Both the position numbers and the translations under genes were made by a program. The notes below the pieces were generated by a model that saw nothing but the letters and a program-made list of their open reading frames with translations, did no database searches and was not told where the DNA came from. A DNA stretch of 64,000 nucleotides from Hyphomonas pacifica (GTDB taxonomy: Bacteria > Pseudomonadota > Alphaproteobacteria > Caulobacterales > Hyphomonadaceae), in contig NZ_AWFA01000001.1 in assembly GCF_000682675.1 (NCBI RefSeq), positions 124,001 through 188,000 of the forward strand. Direction: 5' to 3'. Positions 43,516 through 56,340 of the stretch are shown piece by piece. How positions within the stretch are numbered: position 1 is the stretch's first letter; each line of letters opens with the position of its first letter.

Positions 43516-44810
43516 TGGCAAATGTCCAGTCTCGCCGCATGGCCCTTGGCGGCCACCGCACGACCGGCCCGGTCGCGGCGCTGGATATTGGCTGCTCCAA
43601 GATCACCTGCCTGATTGGCCGCAATGACGGCACGGGCCCGCGTCACTTCCAGATTCTCGGCTCTGGTCGCCAGCAATCGCGCGGTTTCAGCGGCGGCACG
43701 ATCACCGATATGGAAGGCTTGGAACGCTCCATCCGCCTCGCCGTGGAAGATGCCGAGCGCGAAGCTGGAGAACAGATCAACCAGGTCATGCTGGGCATCA
43801 CGGGCGCGCATGTTCAGTGTAATCTCGTGACAGCCTCTATCGAAATTGGCGGACGTGAGATCACGGCCAAGGATGTACGCCGCCTGCAGGCCGCTGCGAT
43901 GGCGAATGTCTCCACCAAGGGCGTCGAAGTACTTGCCGCCTGGCCTGTCGCCTACCGTGTGGATGAACAGGAAGGCGTGCGCGAGCCAGCCGGAATGTAT
44001 TGCGACACGCTGGGTCTGTTCCTCTCCGTCGTTACCGCACCGAAAGCCATGGTGCGCAATCTGGTCGAATGCGTGGGCCGCGCGCACCTCAGCGTCAATG
44101 CTCTAATCCCCTCCTCTATCGCAAGTGGGGCCGGCACTCTGATTGACGACGAAATCGAGAATGGCGCGATCTGTATCGACATGGGCGCTGGCGTTACGGC
44201 GGTGTCTGTCTATCTCAATGGCTCCCCGGCCTGGGTTGGCCTCGTACCCGCCGGCGGAACGCATGTAACCTCAGACATCGCGCAGGGCATCGGCACGACC
44301 TTTGCCGCCGCAGAGCGCCTGAAGAGCATCTATGGCACAGCCAATCTGGAAGGCCCGGGCCTGGCCGAACGGATCGAAGCCCCGCGACTCGGGGATGATG
44401 GGCGATTGCAGGCCACGCGCATGGAGCGCGGCAAGCTGGCCGAGATCATCGCTCCGCGTATCGAGGAAACTTTCGAGCTGATCCAGAAAACCCTGGGATC
44501 CAGTGGTGTACGCAAAGTACTGCCGCGGCGAGTTGTCCTGACAGGCGGCGCAAGCCAGCTGCCGGGCGTACGGGATGTCGCCACGCGCATTCTGGAAGCC
44601 CCTGTCCGGCTCGGACGACCGACAATTGCCGAATTCCTGGGCGAAACACTGGGAACACCAGCTTTTTCTACAGCGTCAGGTCTGCTACTGTATCAGGAGT
44701 TGGGGTTTGCGGACGCTGTGCGGGCTGGCATTGCGTCGAAGGAGTACGGTTCGGAAGTCCGAGGCGGTGCTGTGAACAAGGCGTTCCATTGGCTGAAAGA
44801 AAATTTCTGA
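43515..44810 (+). CDS. ftsA: cell division protein FtsA
   Basis: 431 residues, actin-like ATPase tethering FtsZ to the membrane. Phosphate 1 motif AALDIGCSKITCLIG, phosphate 2 ICIDMGAGVTAVSVYL, adenosine motif VVLTGGASQLPGV, and the C-terminal amphipathic helix as KAFHWLKENF. Coupled to ftsQ. The next gene ftsZ is 94 bases downstream, with a CtrA-like site between. Confidence 0.96.
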   Translation: MANVQSRRMALGGHRTTGPVAALDIGCSKITCLIGRNDGTGPRHFQILGSGRQQSRGFSGGTITDMEGLERSIRLAVEDAEREAGEQINQVMLGITGAHVQCNLVTASIEIGGREITAKDVRRLQAAAMANVSTKGVEVLAAWPVAYRVDEQEGVREPAGMYCDTLGLFLSVVTAPKAMVRNLVECVGRAHLSVNALIPSSIASGAGTLIDDEIENGAICIDMGAGVTAVSVYLNGSPAWVGLVPAGGTHVTSDIAQGIGTTFAAAERLKSIYGTANLEGPGLAERIEAPRLGDDGRLQATRMERGKLAEIIAPRIEETFELIQKTLGSSGVRKVLPRRVVLTGGASQLPGVRDVATRILEAPVRLGRPTIAEFLGETLGTPAFSTASGLLLYQELGFADAVRAGIASKEYGSEVRGGAVNKAFHWLKENF

Positions 44811-44826
44811 CGCCAATCGCCCTCAC

Positions 44827-44841
44827 TTAACTGCTTCTTAG
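44827..44841. promoter_or_regulatory. CtrA-like site before ftsZ
   Basis: TTAACTGCTTCTTAG matches TTAA-N7-TTAA at seven of eight core positions, 64 bases upstream of the ftsZ start. In Caulobacter CtrA controls ftsZ transcription, so the location is meaningful. Confidence 0.45.
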
Positions 44842-44904
44842 CGGCAAGGCGTCATTTTAAACGATGAGCGAAGCTTTCAGAGACCGGTAGAGTGAGGGAT
44901 GCGT

Positions 44905-46359
44905 ATGACACATGAACTGAAGCCCAGGATCTTGGTCTTTGGCGTAGGCGGTGCCGGAGGCAACGCTGTCGACAACATGATTGAGGCCAACCTGCAAGGC
45001 GTTGAGTTCATCGTAGCCAATACGGATGCGCAGGCCCTTTCACGTTCCAAGACGGAAAACCGCATCCAGCTGGGCCCGGAAACCACCTCCGGCCTTGGCG
45101 CCGGTGCGCGGCCCGATATCGGCGCAAAGGCTGCCGAGGAATCTATCGAGGATATCCGCGAGAAACTGCAAGACGCTCACATGGTTTTCATCGCTGCAGG
45201 CATGGGCGGGGGAACCGGTACAGGCGCAGCCCCGGTCATCGCGCGCGCTGCCCGCGAAATGGGCATGCTGACCGTCGCCGTTGTGACCAAGCCATTCAGC
45301 TTTGAAGGCACACGCCGCATGTCTTTTGCCGAGGATGGCCTGGCCGAAATCCAGAAACATGTGGACACGATGATCGTCGTGCCGAATCAGAACCTCTTCC
45401 GCATCGCCAATGATCGCACAACTTTCGCCGAAGCCTTCCGCATGGCAGACGATGTGCTCTATTCCGGCGTGCGCGGCATTACAGATCTGATGGTCATGCC
45501 CGGCCTGATCAATCTAGACTTTGCCGATGTCAGCTCCATCATGCGCGGCATGGGCACAGCCATGATGGGTATGGGCGAAGGCGAAGGCGAGAACCGCGCC
45601 CTCGAAGCTGCGCGCCAGGCCATCGATAATCCGCTATTGGACGATATCTCGATGAAAGGCGCCAAAGGCGTCCTCATCAATATCACCGGCGGCTATGACA
45701 TGACCCTGTTCGAACTCGACGAGGCCGCCAATGAGGTGCGCCGCGAGGTCGACCCAGACGCCAACATCATTCTCGGCTCTGCTTTCGACAGCGAACTGGA
45801 AGGCAAGATCCGCGTCTCTGTCGTCGCAGCGGGTATTGATGGCGCGATGATGGGCGTTCCTGTGGCCGAGCCTGTTGCAGAAACCGTGCGTCAGCCTATC
45901 GCCGAACCGATTGAGGAAGAGCCTGCGGCTGAAGCCGAGGAGGCCCCTGCCGAAACGGAAACCGTCGCTGAAGAGGCAGATGAAGACCGTCCGCGTGTCA
46001 TCAAGCATACGTCCACGGCCCTGCGCTCTGACGAAAGCGATCCGCGCGAGGATTTTGAAAGCCAGTCCCTGCCTACCGAACATTATGAAGGCGCAGAGGG
46101 CGAGGACCAGATCAGCGCCGACACGGTGTTCACCAAGCACACGGAAGCGCCTGTCGAAGAGGAACAGCGCAGCCCGTCCGGCTTTTCCAACCTGTTCGGA
46201 TGGCGCCGCGGCAGCTCCCAGGGTGAAAATGACGACACGCCAGCAAGCAAAACGCCGACACAGATCGTCTCATCTCCGGAAGACCATCCGGAGCCTGCGC
46301 CTTTCGATGATGCCGACCTTGAAATCCCGGCATTTCTGCGCCGGTCTGCCAATCACTGA
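44905..46359 (+). CDS. ftsZ: cell division protein FtsZ
   Basis: 484 residues, tubulin-like GTPase forming the Z ring. The G-box [20 protein letters not shown] is present, T7 loop [14 protein letters not shown]. After about residue 315 a long acidic linker (rich in Glu, Ala and Pro) leads to the C-terminal peptide [13 protein letters not shown], which binds FtsA and other partners. ATG at 44905 is chosen: GAGGG is seven bases upstream, whereas ATG at 44899 abuts it. Terminator at 46421. Confidence 0.97.
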   Translation: MTHELKPRILVFGVGGAGGNAVDNMIEANLQGVEFIVANTDAQALSRSKTENRIQLGPETTSGLGAGARPDIGAKAAEESIEDIREKLQDAHMVFIAAGMGGGTGTGAAPVIARAAREMGMLTVAVVTKPFSFEGTRRMSFAEDGLAEIQKHVDTMIVVPNQNLFRIANDRTTFAEAFRMADDVLYSGVRGITDLMVMPGLINLDFADVSSIMRGMGTAMMGMGEGEGENRALEAARQAIDNPLLDDISMKGAKGVLINITGGYDMTLFELDEAANEVRREVDPDANIILGSAFDSELEGKIRVSVVAAGIDGAMMGVPVAEPVAETVRQPIAEPIEEEPAAEAEEAPAETETVAEEADEDRPRVIKHTSTALRSDESDPREDFESQSLPTEHYEGAEGEDQISADTVFTKHTEAPVEEEQRSPSGFSNLFGWRRGSSQGENDDTPASKTPTQIVSSPEDHPEPAPFDDADLEIPAFLRRSANH

Positions 46360-46420
46360 AATTGCAGAGGAACCGGCATATATAAGCGCAGATTCGCTAC
46401 ATATAATTCCCAATAATTAC

Positions 46421-46450
46421 AGGGTCGGAGCGCACGCTTCGGCCCTTTTT
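46421..46450 (+). terminator. intrinsic terminator after ftsZ
   Basis: GGGTCGGAGC, loop GCAC, GCTTCGGCCC followed by TTTTTGT: 10-bp stem with two G-U pairs and a T-run, about 60 bases after the ftsZ stop. Confidence 0.8.
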
Positions 46451-46530
46451 GTAACACGCCGAAACAAGCCGTGTTTTGTATCTTCAGGCCATAGTCGCCA
46501 TTCTGATATGCGAATCTGGAGGCGAGTATA

Positions 46531-47454
46531 TTGTCCGGTAGTATAGAATTTCAGCAGACGATTGAGCGCCCCGCCGTATGCGCAGGCATTGGTGTACACA
46601 GCGGGGAGAAAGCCCGGCTGGTGCTGAAACCTGCGCCCGCCGGCACAGGCGTCTCCTTCCGCCGCACCGATATTTCCGGCCCAGGCACGCTGATCCCCGC
46701 CTCTGCCGAATATGTCTCCGACACCCAGCTTGGCACCACGCTGACCAATGAAGCCGACGTTTCGGTGGCTGTGGTAGAGCATTTGATGGCCGCACTGGCA
46801 GGCGTAGGAATCGACAATCTGCTCATCGAGATCGACGGCCCTGAAGTGCCGATCATGGATGGTTCTTCTGCGGTGTATTGCGAATTGCTGATGCAGGCTG
46901 GTCTGCGCCGCCAGGCCGCGCCGCGCCGCCGCATCCGCATTCTGGAAAAGATCGAGATCGAGGATGGCCCCAAGCGCGCCAGCCTCTCCCCTTCTGAAGA
47001 CAATCTGCTAACGCTGCGCGCACGCATTGAATATGACGACACGCTGATCGGCGTTCAGCAAATGGCGCTGCGCCTTGCCCCCGGTATGTTTGCACGTGAT
47101 CTGGCCTTTGCCCGCACCTATGGCTTTGCCCGGGACGTGGACATGCTACGCACCATGGGTCTGGCCCGTGGCGGCTCATTGGAAAATGCCGTTGTGGTCG
47201 ACAATGGCGAAGTCATGAATCCGGAAGGCTTGCGCTCGGAAGACGAGTTTGTGCGCCACAAGATGCTGGACGCTGTGGGCGACCTTATGTTGGCAGGCGC
47301 GCCGATTGCCGGGCGCTATGACGCCGTTCAGCCAGGCCACTCCATCAATAATTTGCTTGTCCGCAAGCTGCTCGACACCCCCTCTGCATGGTGCTGGGAA
47401 AGCGATGAAATGAACCAGAGCCTTGTCGCGTCCCGTACAAGTGCCGCCATCTGA
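46531..47454 (+). CDS. lpxC: UDP-3-O-acyl-N-acetylglucosamine deacetylase
   Basis: 307 residues. Zinc site from VVEHLMAALAGVGIDNLLIE (His) and KMLDAVGDLML (Asp/His), with HSINNLLVRKLL near the end; MDGSS motif present. It performs the committed step of lipid A synthesis. No ATG opens the frame; TTG at 46531 has GGAGG eight bases upstream. The gene follows the ftsZ terminator, so it should have its own promoter in 46451-46530. Confidence 0.95.
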   Translation: MSGSIEFQQTIERPAVCAGIGVHSGEKARLVLKPAPAGTGVSFRRTDISGPGTLIPASAEYVSDTQLGTTLTNEADVSVAVVEHLMAALAGVGIDNLLIEIDGPEVPIMDGSSAVYCELLMQAGLRRQAAPRRRIRILEKIEIEDGPKRASLSPSEDNLLTLRARIEYDDTLIGVQQMALRLAPGMFARDLAFARTYGFARDVDMLRTMGLARGGSLENAVVVDNGEVMNPEGLRSEDEFVRHKMLDAVGDLMLAGAPIAGRYDAVQPGHSINNLLVRKLLDTPSAWCWESDEMNQSLVASRTSAAI

Positions 47455-47568
47455 ACGAGATTTAACCCCGCCAATAGGATGAATGCCTGAGAAACCTTCT
47501 TGGAAAACTGGCAGGGTTCGCGCTAAGCAGTCTGTCTGACACTCACAGCTGAAAGCGTCCGCCCTGCC

Positions 47569-48408
47569 ATGCGTTTCACCAAAGCCTATTCGATTGTACT
47601 GGTTGCAACCGCAGCAATTGCCCTGACAGCCTGCCAATCACGCCGCGACCGCCAGCAAGAACTGGCCTATGTGGAACGCCCTGTTGAGCAATTGTACAAT
47701 CAGGCTTCGACCGAGCTGGACAAGCGCTCCTATGACAAGGCCGTACTTCTGTTCAACGAGGTCGAGCGCCAGCACCCCTATTCCGAATGGGCCCGGCGCG
47801 CGATGGTGATGACGGCCTTTGCCCATTATCAGGCGCGCAATTATGACGAAGCTATTGAAGGGGCTCGCCGCTATCTGTCGCTACACCCGGGCGGCTCTGA
47901 AGCTGACTATGCCTACTATCTGATCGCCGTCAGCTATTTCGACCAGATCACCGATGTCGGCCGTGACCAAGCCATCACGGAACAGGCGCGCGACGCGCTG
48001 ATGGATGTGGTGCGCCGTTATCCTGAGAGCCAGTATGCTCGCGATGCCAGCGTGAAGCTGGACATGGTTCGCGACCAGCTGGCCGGCAAGGACATGGAAG
48101 TTGGTCGCTGGTATCTGCGCAACAACCAGACCTTGGCTGCTATCAAGCGCTTCCGCACCGTGGTGAAGAAATACGACACCACATCCCATACGCCGGAAGC
48201 CCTGCACCGTCTTGTCGAAGCCTATCTCACCGTCGGCCTGCGCGATCAGGCGCTCGCTGTCGGCTCAACGCTTGGGTATAACTATCCCAATAGCGACTGG
48301 TACAAGATGAGCTATCGTCTTCTGACGGAAGAAGGCGTGGACCCGGAAGCCGTAGACGAGAAAACTCGACGCAGCTGGCTGCAGCGCATTCTGCCGGGCG
48401 GCAAATAA
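47569..48408 (+). CDS. bamD: outer membrane protein assembly factor BamD
   Basis: 279 residues. Signal with lipobox LTAC, then TPR repeats: YNQASTELDKRSYDKAVLLF, HYQARNYDEAIEGARRYLSL, ARDALMDVVRRYPESQYARD, RYPESQY being the BamD signature. Component of the BAM complex that inserts outer-membrane barrels. lpxC then bamD is the usual alphaproteobacterial order; ligA converges from the right. Confidence 0.95.
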   Translation: MRFTKAYSIVLVATAAIALTACQSRRDRQQELAYVERPVEQLYNQASTELDKRSYDKAVLLFNEVERQHPYSEWARRAMVMTAFAHYQARNYDEAIEGARRYLSLHPGGSEADYAYYLIAVSYFDQITDVGRDQAITEQARDALMDVVRRYPESQYARDASVKLDMVRDQLAGKDMEVGRWYLRNNQTLAAIKRFRTVVKKYDTTSHTPEALHRLVEAYLTVGLRDQALAVGSTLGYNYPNSDWYKMSYRLLTEEGVDPEAVDEKTRRSWLQRILPGGK

Positions 48409-48434
48409 GGTGGGCCCTCAGGGCCGATTGCAGA

Positions 48435-52234
<3,800 letters not shown>

Positions 52235-52276
52235 GGCCAGTCTCCCAGAAGAGTTACTGGCCATGATTTATCATTG

Positions 52277-52291
52277 GAACAAAAAGAGAAC
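52277..52291. promoter_or_regulatory. candidate LexA (SOS) box of recN
   Basis: On the minus strand GTTCTCTTTTTGTTC, an exact GTTC-N7-GTTC match, in front of recN-ligA. recN is a classical SOS gene, which supports the call. Confidence 0.75.
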
Positions 52292-52293
52292 AA

Positions 52294-52309
52294 GCGTGAT
52301 TCTTCACGC
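52294..52309 (-). terminator. terminator-like hairpin after M24 peptidase gene
   Basis: On the minus strand GCGTGA, AGAA, TCACGC and then a T-rich tract that doubles as the LexA box of recN. It lies nine bases after the peptidase stop. Confidence 0.45.
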
Positions 52310-52317
52310 GTCTCTAT

Positions 52318-54129
52318 TTAGAGGGGCATGCAGGCGGCCCGCAGCCAGTCCTTTGCGTCCCCGTCCAGACCGTCCGCCAGATGCTCGTAGACCTGCGCAT
52401 GATAGGCATCGACCCAAGCACGTTCGTCTTCTGTCAACAGGGTCAGATCGATGAGGTCACGCGCGAGCGGTGCAAAGGTCAGGCATTCGAAGCCATGCAT
52501 ATCCAGCTCGCCGCCCTCGATCTGCGTAGCGGGGGTCACATATTGCAGATTCTCGATGCGGATGCCGTATTGGCCTGCGCGGTAATAGCCCGGTTCATTG
52601 GACACGATCATCCCCTCGACCAGTGGCACCGCGTTCCAGGCCTTGGCGATGCGCTGCGGCCCTTCATGAACACCGAGATACACGCCAACGCCGTGGCCAG
52701 TGCCGTGCTGATAATCGAGGCCAGCCTGCCAAAGTGCGTGCCGCGCCAGCACATCAAGATGCGTACCGGTCGTGCCGTTCGGGAAGCGGACCACGGCCAG
52801 CGCGATATGGCCCTTTAGAACCAGCGTATAGTGCCGGCGCATATCCGCACTCGGATCACCAATCGGAACCGTGCGGGTGACATCCGTCGTGCCGTCCAGA
52901 TACTGGCCGCCACTGTCGACCAGATAGAGGCTACCACGCTCCAGCTTGCGATTGGAGGCAGTGGAGACACGATAGTGCGGAAGCGCGCCATTTGGTCCGG
53001 CCCCGGAGATTGTCGGGAAGGACAGATCATCCAGGCCGCCCAAGCTTTCGCGGAACTCTTCCAGCTTGATGGCGGCGTCGATCTCTGTCACCTCGCCGCT
53101 CTGGGCCTCAGTGTCGAGCCAGTGCAGAAAGCGCGTCAGCGCAATGCCATCACGAATGTGTGCCGCAGATGTGCCGGCCAGTTCCGCCTCATTCTTGCAG
53201 GCCTTCGGCAGGGCCACGGGATCTCTCTGGCGAATGGCCTTGGCGCCCGCCTGCTCAAGCTGGTCAAAGAACCAGGCGGAAGCAACATCTGGATCAACGC
53301 TGACGGATTTACCCTTTAGGCCTTTAAGGCCTGCCTCAAGCTCCGACAGCGGACGAAGTGTCACGCTGTTGCCGAGATGCTGGCGAAGCGCGTCAGAAAC
53401 TTTCACCTCATCCAGATAGAGTTCCGCAGAGCCGTCAGCGAACAGGATCGCCCGGCCAAGCGGCAGCGGCGTGCAGCTCACATCTCCGCCGCGAATGTTG
53501 AATGCCCAGGCGATGGAAGCAGGCGACGTGATGATCGCTGCGTCCAGCTTCTCAGCCTTCAGATCCTTGCCGATTTGCTGGCGCTTCTCATCATGGGCGA
53601 CGCCGGCATATTTAACGTCATGCGGGACGACCTGCGCAGAAGGCTGCTCCGGGCGGCCTTCCCAGGCGAGATCGATCGGGTTCTGATCAACGGCGACCAG
53701 TTCCGCGCCCGCCATTTTCGCAGCGCTCTCCATCGCAGCTACGTCGTTCGGGCTCATCAGTTTCGGGTCATAGCCGATCTTCTTGCCGGACATGTTCTGT
53801 GACCTCAGCCAGCCAAATGGGCCAGGCTCCGGCACGTTCTGAATCTCCCAGAGGTTCGGGTCAGTCTGATCCACAACCTGAAGTGTATAACGGCCATCGG
53901 CAAAGATCACCGCGCGATCCGTGAACACGAAGGCGGAGCCGAAAGAACCCGTGAAGCCGCTGACCCAAGCCAAACGCTCATTCGCATCCGGCAAATATTC
54001 GTTCTGATATTCATCCTCATGAGGCACGTAAAGGCCATCGAGGCCCTGCGCCTTGAGCTGGTCGCGAACTGGCGGAAGGTGGGCTCGCCCATCTTGCGGG
54101 CCACCTTTAATATCAAATGTCTGTCTCAT
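52318..54129 (-). CDS. M24 family Xaa-Pro aminopeptidase (APP1 type)
   Basis: 603 residues, three-domain aminopeptidase P like eukaryotic APP1. Metal ligands in LVDSGGQYLDGTTDVTRT, HGTGHGVGVYLGVHEGP and VSNEPGYYRAGQYGIRIEN. It cleaves N-terminal Xaa-Pro bonds. ATG at 54129 (AAGG upstream) is preferred to the longer frame to 54180. Soluble, no signal. Separate transcription unit from recN. Confidence 0.93.
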   Translation of the reverse strand: MRQTFDIKGGPQDGRAHLPPVRDQLKAQGLDGLYVPHEDEYQNEYLPDANERLAWVSGFTGSFGSAFVFTDRAVIFADGRYTLQVVDQTDPNLWEIQNVPEPGPFGWLRSQNMSGKKIGYDPKLMSPNDVAAMESAAKMAGAELVAVDQNPIDLAWEGRPEQPSAQVVPHDVKYAGVAHDEKRQQIGKDLKAEKLDAAIITSPASIAWAFNIRGGDVSCTPLPLGRAILFADGSAELYLDEVKVSDALRQHLGNSVTLRPLSELEAGLKGLKGKSVSVDPDVASAWFFDQLEQAGAKAIRQRDPVALPKACKNEAELAGTSAAHIRDGIALTRFLHWLDTEAQSGEVTEIDAAIKLEEFRESLGGLDDLSFPTISGAGPNGALPHYRVSTASNRKLERGSLYLVDSGGQYLDGTTDVTRTVPIGDPSADMRRHYTLVLKGHIALAVVRFPNGTTGTHLDVLARHALWQAGLDYQHGTGHGVGVYLGVHEGPQRIAKAWNAVPLVEGMIVSNEPGYYRAGQYGIRIENLQYVTPATQIEGGELDMHGFECLTFAPLARDLIDLTLLTEDERAWVDAYHAQVYEHLADGLDGDAKDWLRAACMPL

Positions 54130-54227
54130 GCGCCTTATGTAGTGCGAATGGAGCGTTTTGGCCATTGAAAGCCGCATCATAGCTATGCATTTTTAAGGCG
54201 ATATTTCTGCATATCTATGCTTTTTTA

Positions 54228-54256
54228 TTGACGCTTTTCCCTTACATAGCGCGCTC
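54228..54256 (+). promoter_or_regulatory. possible promoter of the 60-residue small gene
   Basis: TTGACGC at 54228-54234, 14 bases, then GCGCGCTC. The first element fits the Caulobacter-type housekeeping consensus; the second is poor. The surrounding region is unusually AT-rich for this genome. Confidence 0.35.
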
Positions 54257-54265
54257 GCAAAAAAT

Positions 54266-54280
54266 TTGTGCAGTGCACAA
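54266..54280. promoter_or_regulatory. palindromic operator-like site before the 60-residue gene
   Basis: TTGTGC, AGT, GCACAA: perfect 6-bp arms with a three-base centre, 26 bases before the start codon at 54307. It would lie near or just after the transcription start, a usual repressor position. Regulator unknown. Confidence 0.45.
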
Positions 54281-54306
54281 TAAAATTTCCAAAGGGAAAG
54301 AATAGA

Positions 54307-54489
54307 ATGAAACCTCATATCAACCTTGCTGCATCCGAAAACAGCGTGATGCAAAACGATCTGCGTATGCCAATGGTCAATGAGCTGACCGCACCTGCCG
54401 CAGCCAGCCTTTTGAAGGCAGCCGAGCTGGCCCGTCCGCACATTCTGGAACGCCGTACAGCCCGTTGGGCCCGCCGTTCAGCTTACTGA
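54307..54489 (+). CDS. small unknown protein (60 residues)
   Basis: 60 residues, not recognised: a polar N-terminus (MKPHINLAASENSVMQNDLR), a Pro/Ala middle and a basic end (RTARWARRSAY). AAGGGAAAG precedes the ATG with rather long spacing. Upstream is an AT-rich stretch with a TTGACG element and a perfect palindrome. The open frame, promoter-like features and convergence tightly on prmA favour a real, regulated gene, but no family supports it. Confidence 0.55.
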   Translation: MKPHINLAASENSVMQNDLRMPMVNELTAPAAASLLKAAELARPHILERRTARWARRSAY

Positions 54490-54497
54490 TCCTCAGA

Positions 54498-55358
54498 TCA
54501 ACCAGCTGGTTTCTGGAATACCAGCGTCGACCAGCCGTCTTCGCGAATACGTTTCTGGAAATCGAGCCCCCGCGCCGCAAAGGCATTCCGCACTGGCGGA
54601 GCCTGATGGTGCAACAGGCCTGACAGAATAATCGTGCCCCCCGGGGCCGTAAGCGCTGCAATATCCGGGGCCAGACCGATCAGGGGCCGCATCAGAATGT
54701 TCGCAAACACCGTGTCATAGGGAGCCGACCGCCGGATACGCGGCGTGTTCGCCCCTGTGACATGCATTGCAGTGAAGCCGGTCACATTATTCTTTTGCGC
54801 GTTCTCATTCGCCACCAGCACACTGTCGAGATCAATATCCGTGCCGATTGCTGAGGTCGCGCCTGCCTTCATGGCCGCGATAGCCAGCACACCTGACCCC
54901 GTCCCCAGATCCAGCACCTTGCCGATCGGCCGGTTGCGGCGCACTTCATCCAGCGCGATGAGGCAGCCAAGCGTCGTGCCATGATGGCCTGTCCCGAACG
55001 CCGGGCCTGCCTCGATCAGAACGGAGATACGGCCAGGAGACTGGCGCGTCAGGGCATGACTGCCCGCGACTATGAATGGCCCTGCCTCAACCGGCGGCAG
55101 TCCTTCGAGCGACAGGGTTACCCAGTCACGGTCAATGACTTCCTCAATGCGAGCCGTCAGCTCGGGCGCGACATCCTCAATGATCGAGACGCAGGCCTCG
55201 GCCTCTTCATGGGTTTCGGCGAAAGCATCGAGACGCCAGACGCTTCGGCCATCTTCCTTGGCATCCACGGCACCCGCAGGGGATGGATCCGCCCAGGCGA
55301 GCGCATCCCACGCAGTTTCTACTGGCGCCCGTGCGCCCCTTGCACTTATCTGATACAT
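54498..55358 (-). CDS. prmA: ribosomal protein L11 methyltransferase
   Basis: 286 residues. SAM motif I VLDLGTGSGVLAIAAMKAGA, preceded by PGRISVLIEAGPAFGTGHHGTT, the PrmA signature, and DTVFANILMRPLIGLAP as motif IV. It methylates L11 in the ribosome. Start at 55358 (MYQISARGAR) is chosen because the frame up to 55415 overlaps the divergent cyclophilin gene. Confidence 0.92.
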   Translation of the reverse strand: MYQISARGARAPVETAWDALAWADPSPAGAVDAKEDGRSVWRLDAFAETHEEAEACVSIIEDVAPELTARIEEVIDRDWVTLSLEGLPPVEAGPFIVAGSHALTRQSPGRISVLIEAGPAFGTGHHGTTLGCLIALDEVRRNRPIGKVLDLGTGSGVLAIAAMKAGATSAIGTDIDLDSVLVANENAQKNNVTGFTAMHVTGANTPRIRRSAPYDTVFANILMRPLIGLAPDIAALTAPGGTIILSGLLHHQAPPVRNAFAARGLDFQKRIREDGWSTLVFQKPAG

Positions 55359-55407
55359 GCCGCGGCGATTAGCAGGACTGCGCAGACTTGGGAAGAAGGA
55401 GAAAATC

Positions 55408-56334
55408 ATGCGCACTGCTTTGATAGTTACCGCCGCATGTCTGTTCGCCTTGTCGGCCTGTCAGACTCCAGCTGCGATCCCTGCCCCGCCCCCTGCTGCA
55501 ATATCAGACGCATCCTGGCGGCCGGTGGCGCCGGAAAATCTTGTCATCCTGAAAACCCGGACCGGCGAAGCCATCATCGAACTGGCCGAAGAGGCCGCGC
55601 CGGAACATGTCCGGCAATTTCGCGAAGCCATCCGGGCTAATCTCTATAATGGCGAGTATTTCTACCGCGTGATTGATGGCCATGTGGCACAAGCGGGCCT
55701 GGAGTTTGAACATCACCTGGAAGACTGGCCGCTTCTGCCACTGGAAGCCGAGCGCACGGTCAGCACCGACGGGTTTGACACTTTTGGCAATGCAGACCTG
55801 TTTGCCGATCCAGTCGGGCACCGCGAAGGCTTCGCCGCTGGGCGTGAGGGCGACCAGGAATGGCTGCTCAATTGTCCCGGTGCCCTAGGCATGGCGCGGG
55901 ATGATGATCCCGGCACGGGCTCAACCGAGTTTTTCATACCGCTTGCGCCCCGACGCTATCTGGACCGCAATTACACGGTCTTTGGCCGGGTCATCGCTGG
56001 CATGGAACATATCAACCGCCTGAAACGCGTTGACCCTGTGGACGACGAGGATGTGCCCGGCTTTGCTGATCCCGCAACGGCGGCGCAGAAAATGGCGGAA
56101 CGGGCCAAGCGTCTCAAAGGCAATGAAATCATCTCTGTCGGCCTTGCCGCCGACATGCCGGAAGCCCTTCGCCCGCATTGGGAAGTGATGACCACACAAG
56201 GCCCGGAATGGAAGGCGCGGAAAGCCGAAAAGCGCAATTACGGAATCTATGACGCCTTTGTCGTGAAACCGCCAAAAGTCGTCGATATCTGTACGCTTCC
56301 CGTACCCGCCCGGCCCATTGCGCAAGGAGACTGA
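55408..56334 (+). CDS. cyclophilin-type peptidyl-prolyl isomerase lipoprotein
   Basis: 308 residues. Lipobox LSAC then a Pro/Ala linker. The cyclophilin fold is visible (GEAIIELAEEAAPEHVRQF, GEYFYRVIDGHVAQAG, GSTEFFIPLAPRRYLDRNYTVFGRV), but the active-site segment is changed: Arg is present in YRVIDG, and QAG replaces the usual QGG. A C-terminal extension of about 70 residues follows. GGAG lies eight bases before the ATG. pgeF follows six bases later. Confidence 0.88.
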   Translation: MRTALIVTAACLFALSACQTPAAIPAPPPAAISDASWRPVAPENLVILKTRTGEAIIELAEEAAPEHVRQFREAIRANLYNGEYFYRVIDGHVAQAGLEFEHHLEDWPLLPLEAERTVSTDGFDTFGNADLFADPVGHREGFAAGREGDQEWLLNCPGALGMARDDDPGTGSTEFFIPLAPRRYLDRNYTVFGRVIAGMEHINRLKRVDPVDDEDVPGFADPATAAQKMAERAKRLKGNEIISVGLAADMPEALRPHWEVMTTQGPEWKARKAEKRNYGIYDAFVVKPPKVVDICTLPVPARPIAQGD

Positions 56335-56340
56335 CCCGGC

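Noticed and set aside
48413-48425. GGCCC-TCA-GGGCC hairpin between bamD and ligA as terminator
   Set aside because: Only a 5-bp stem and no T-run on either strand; left unannotated.
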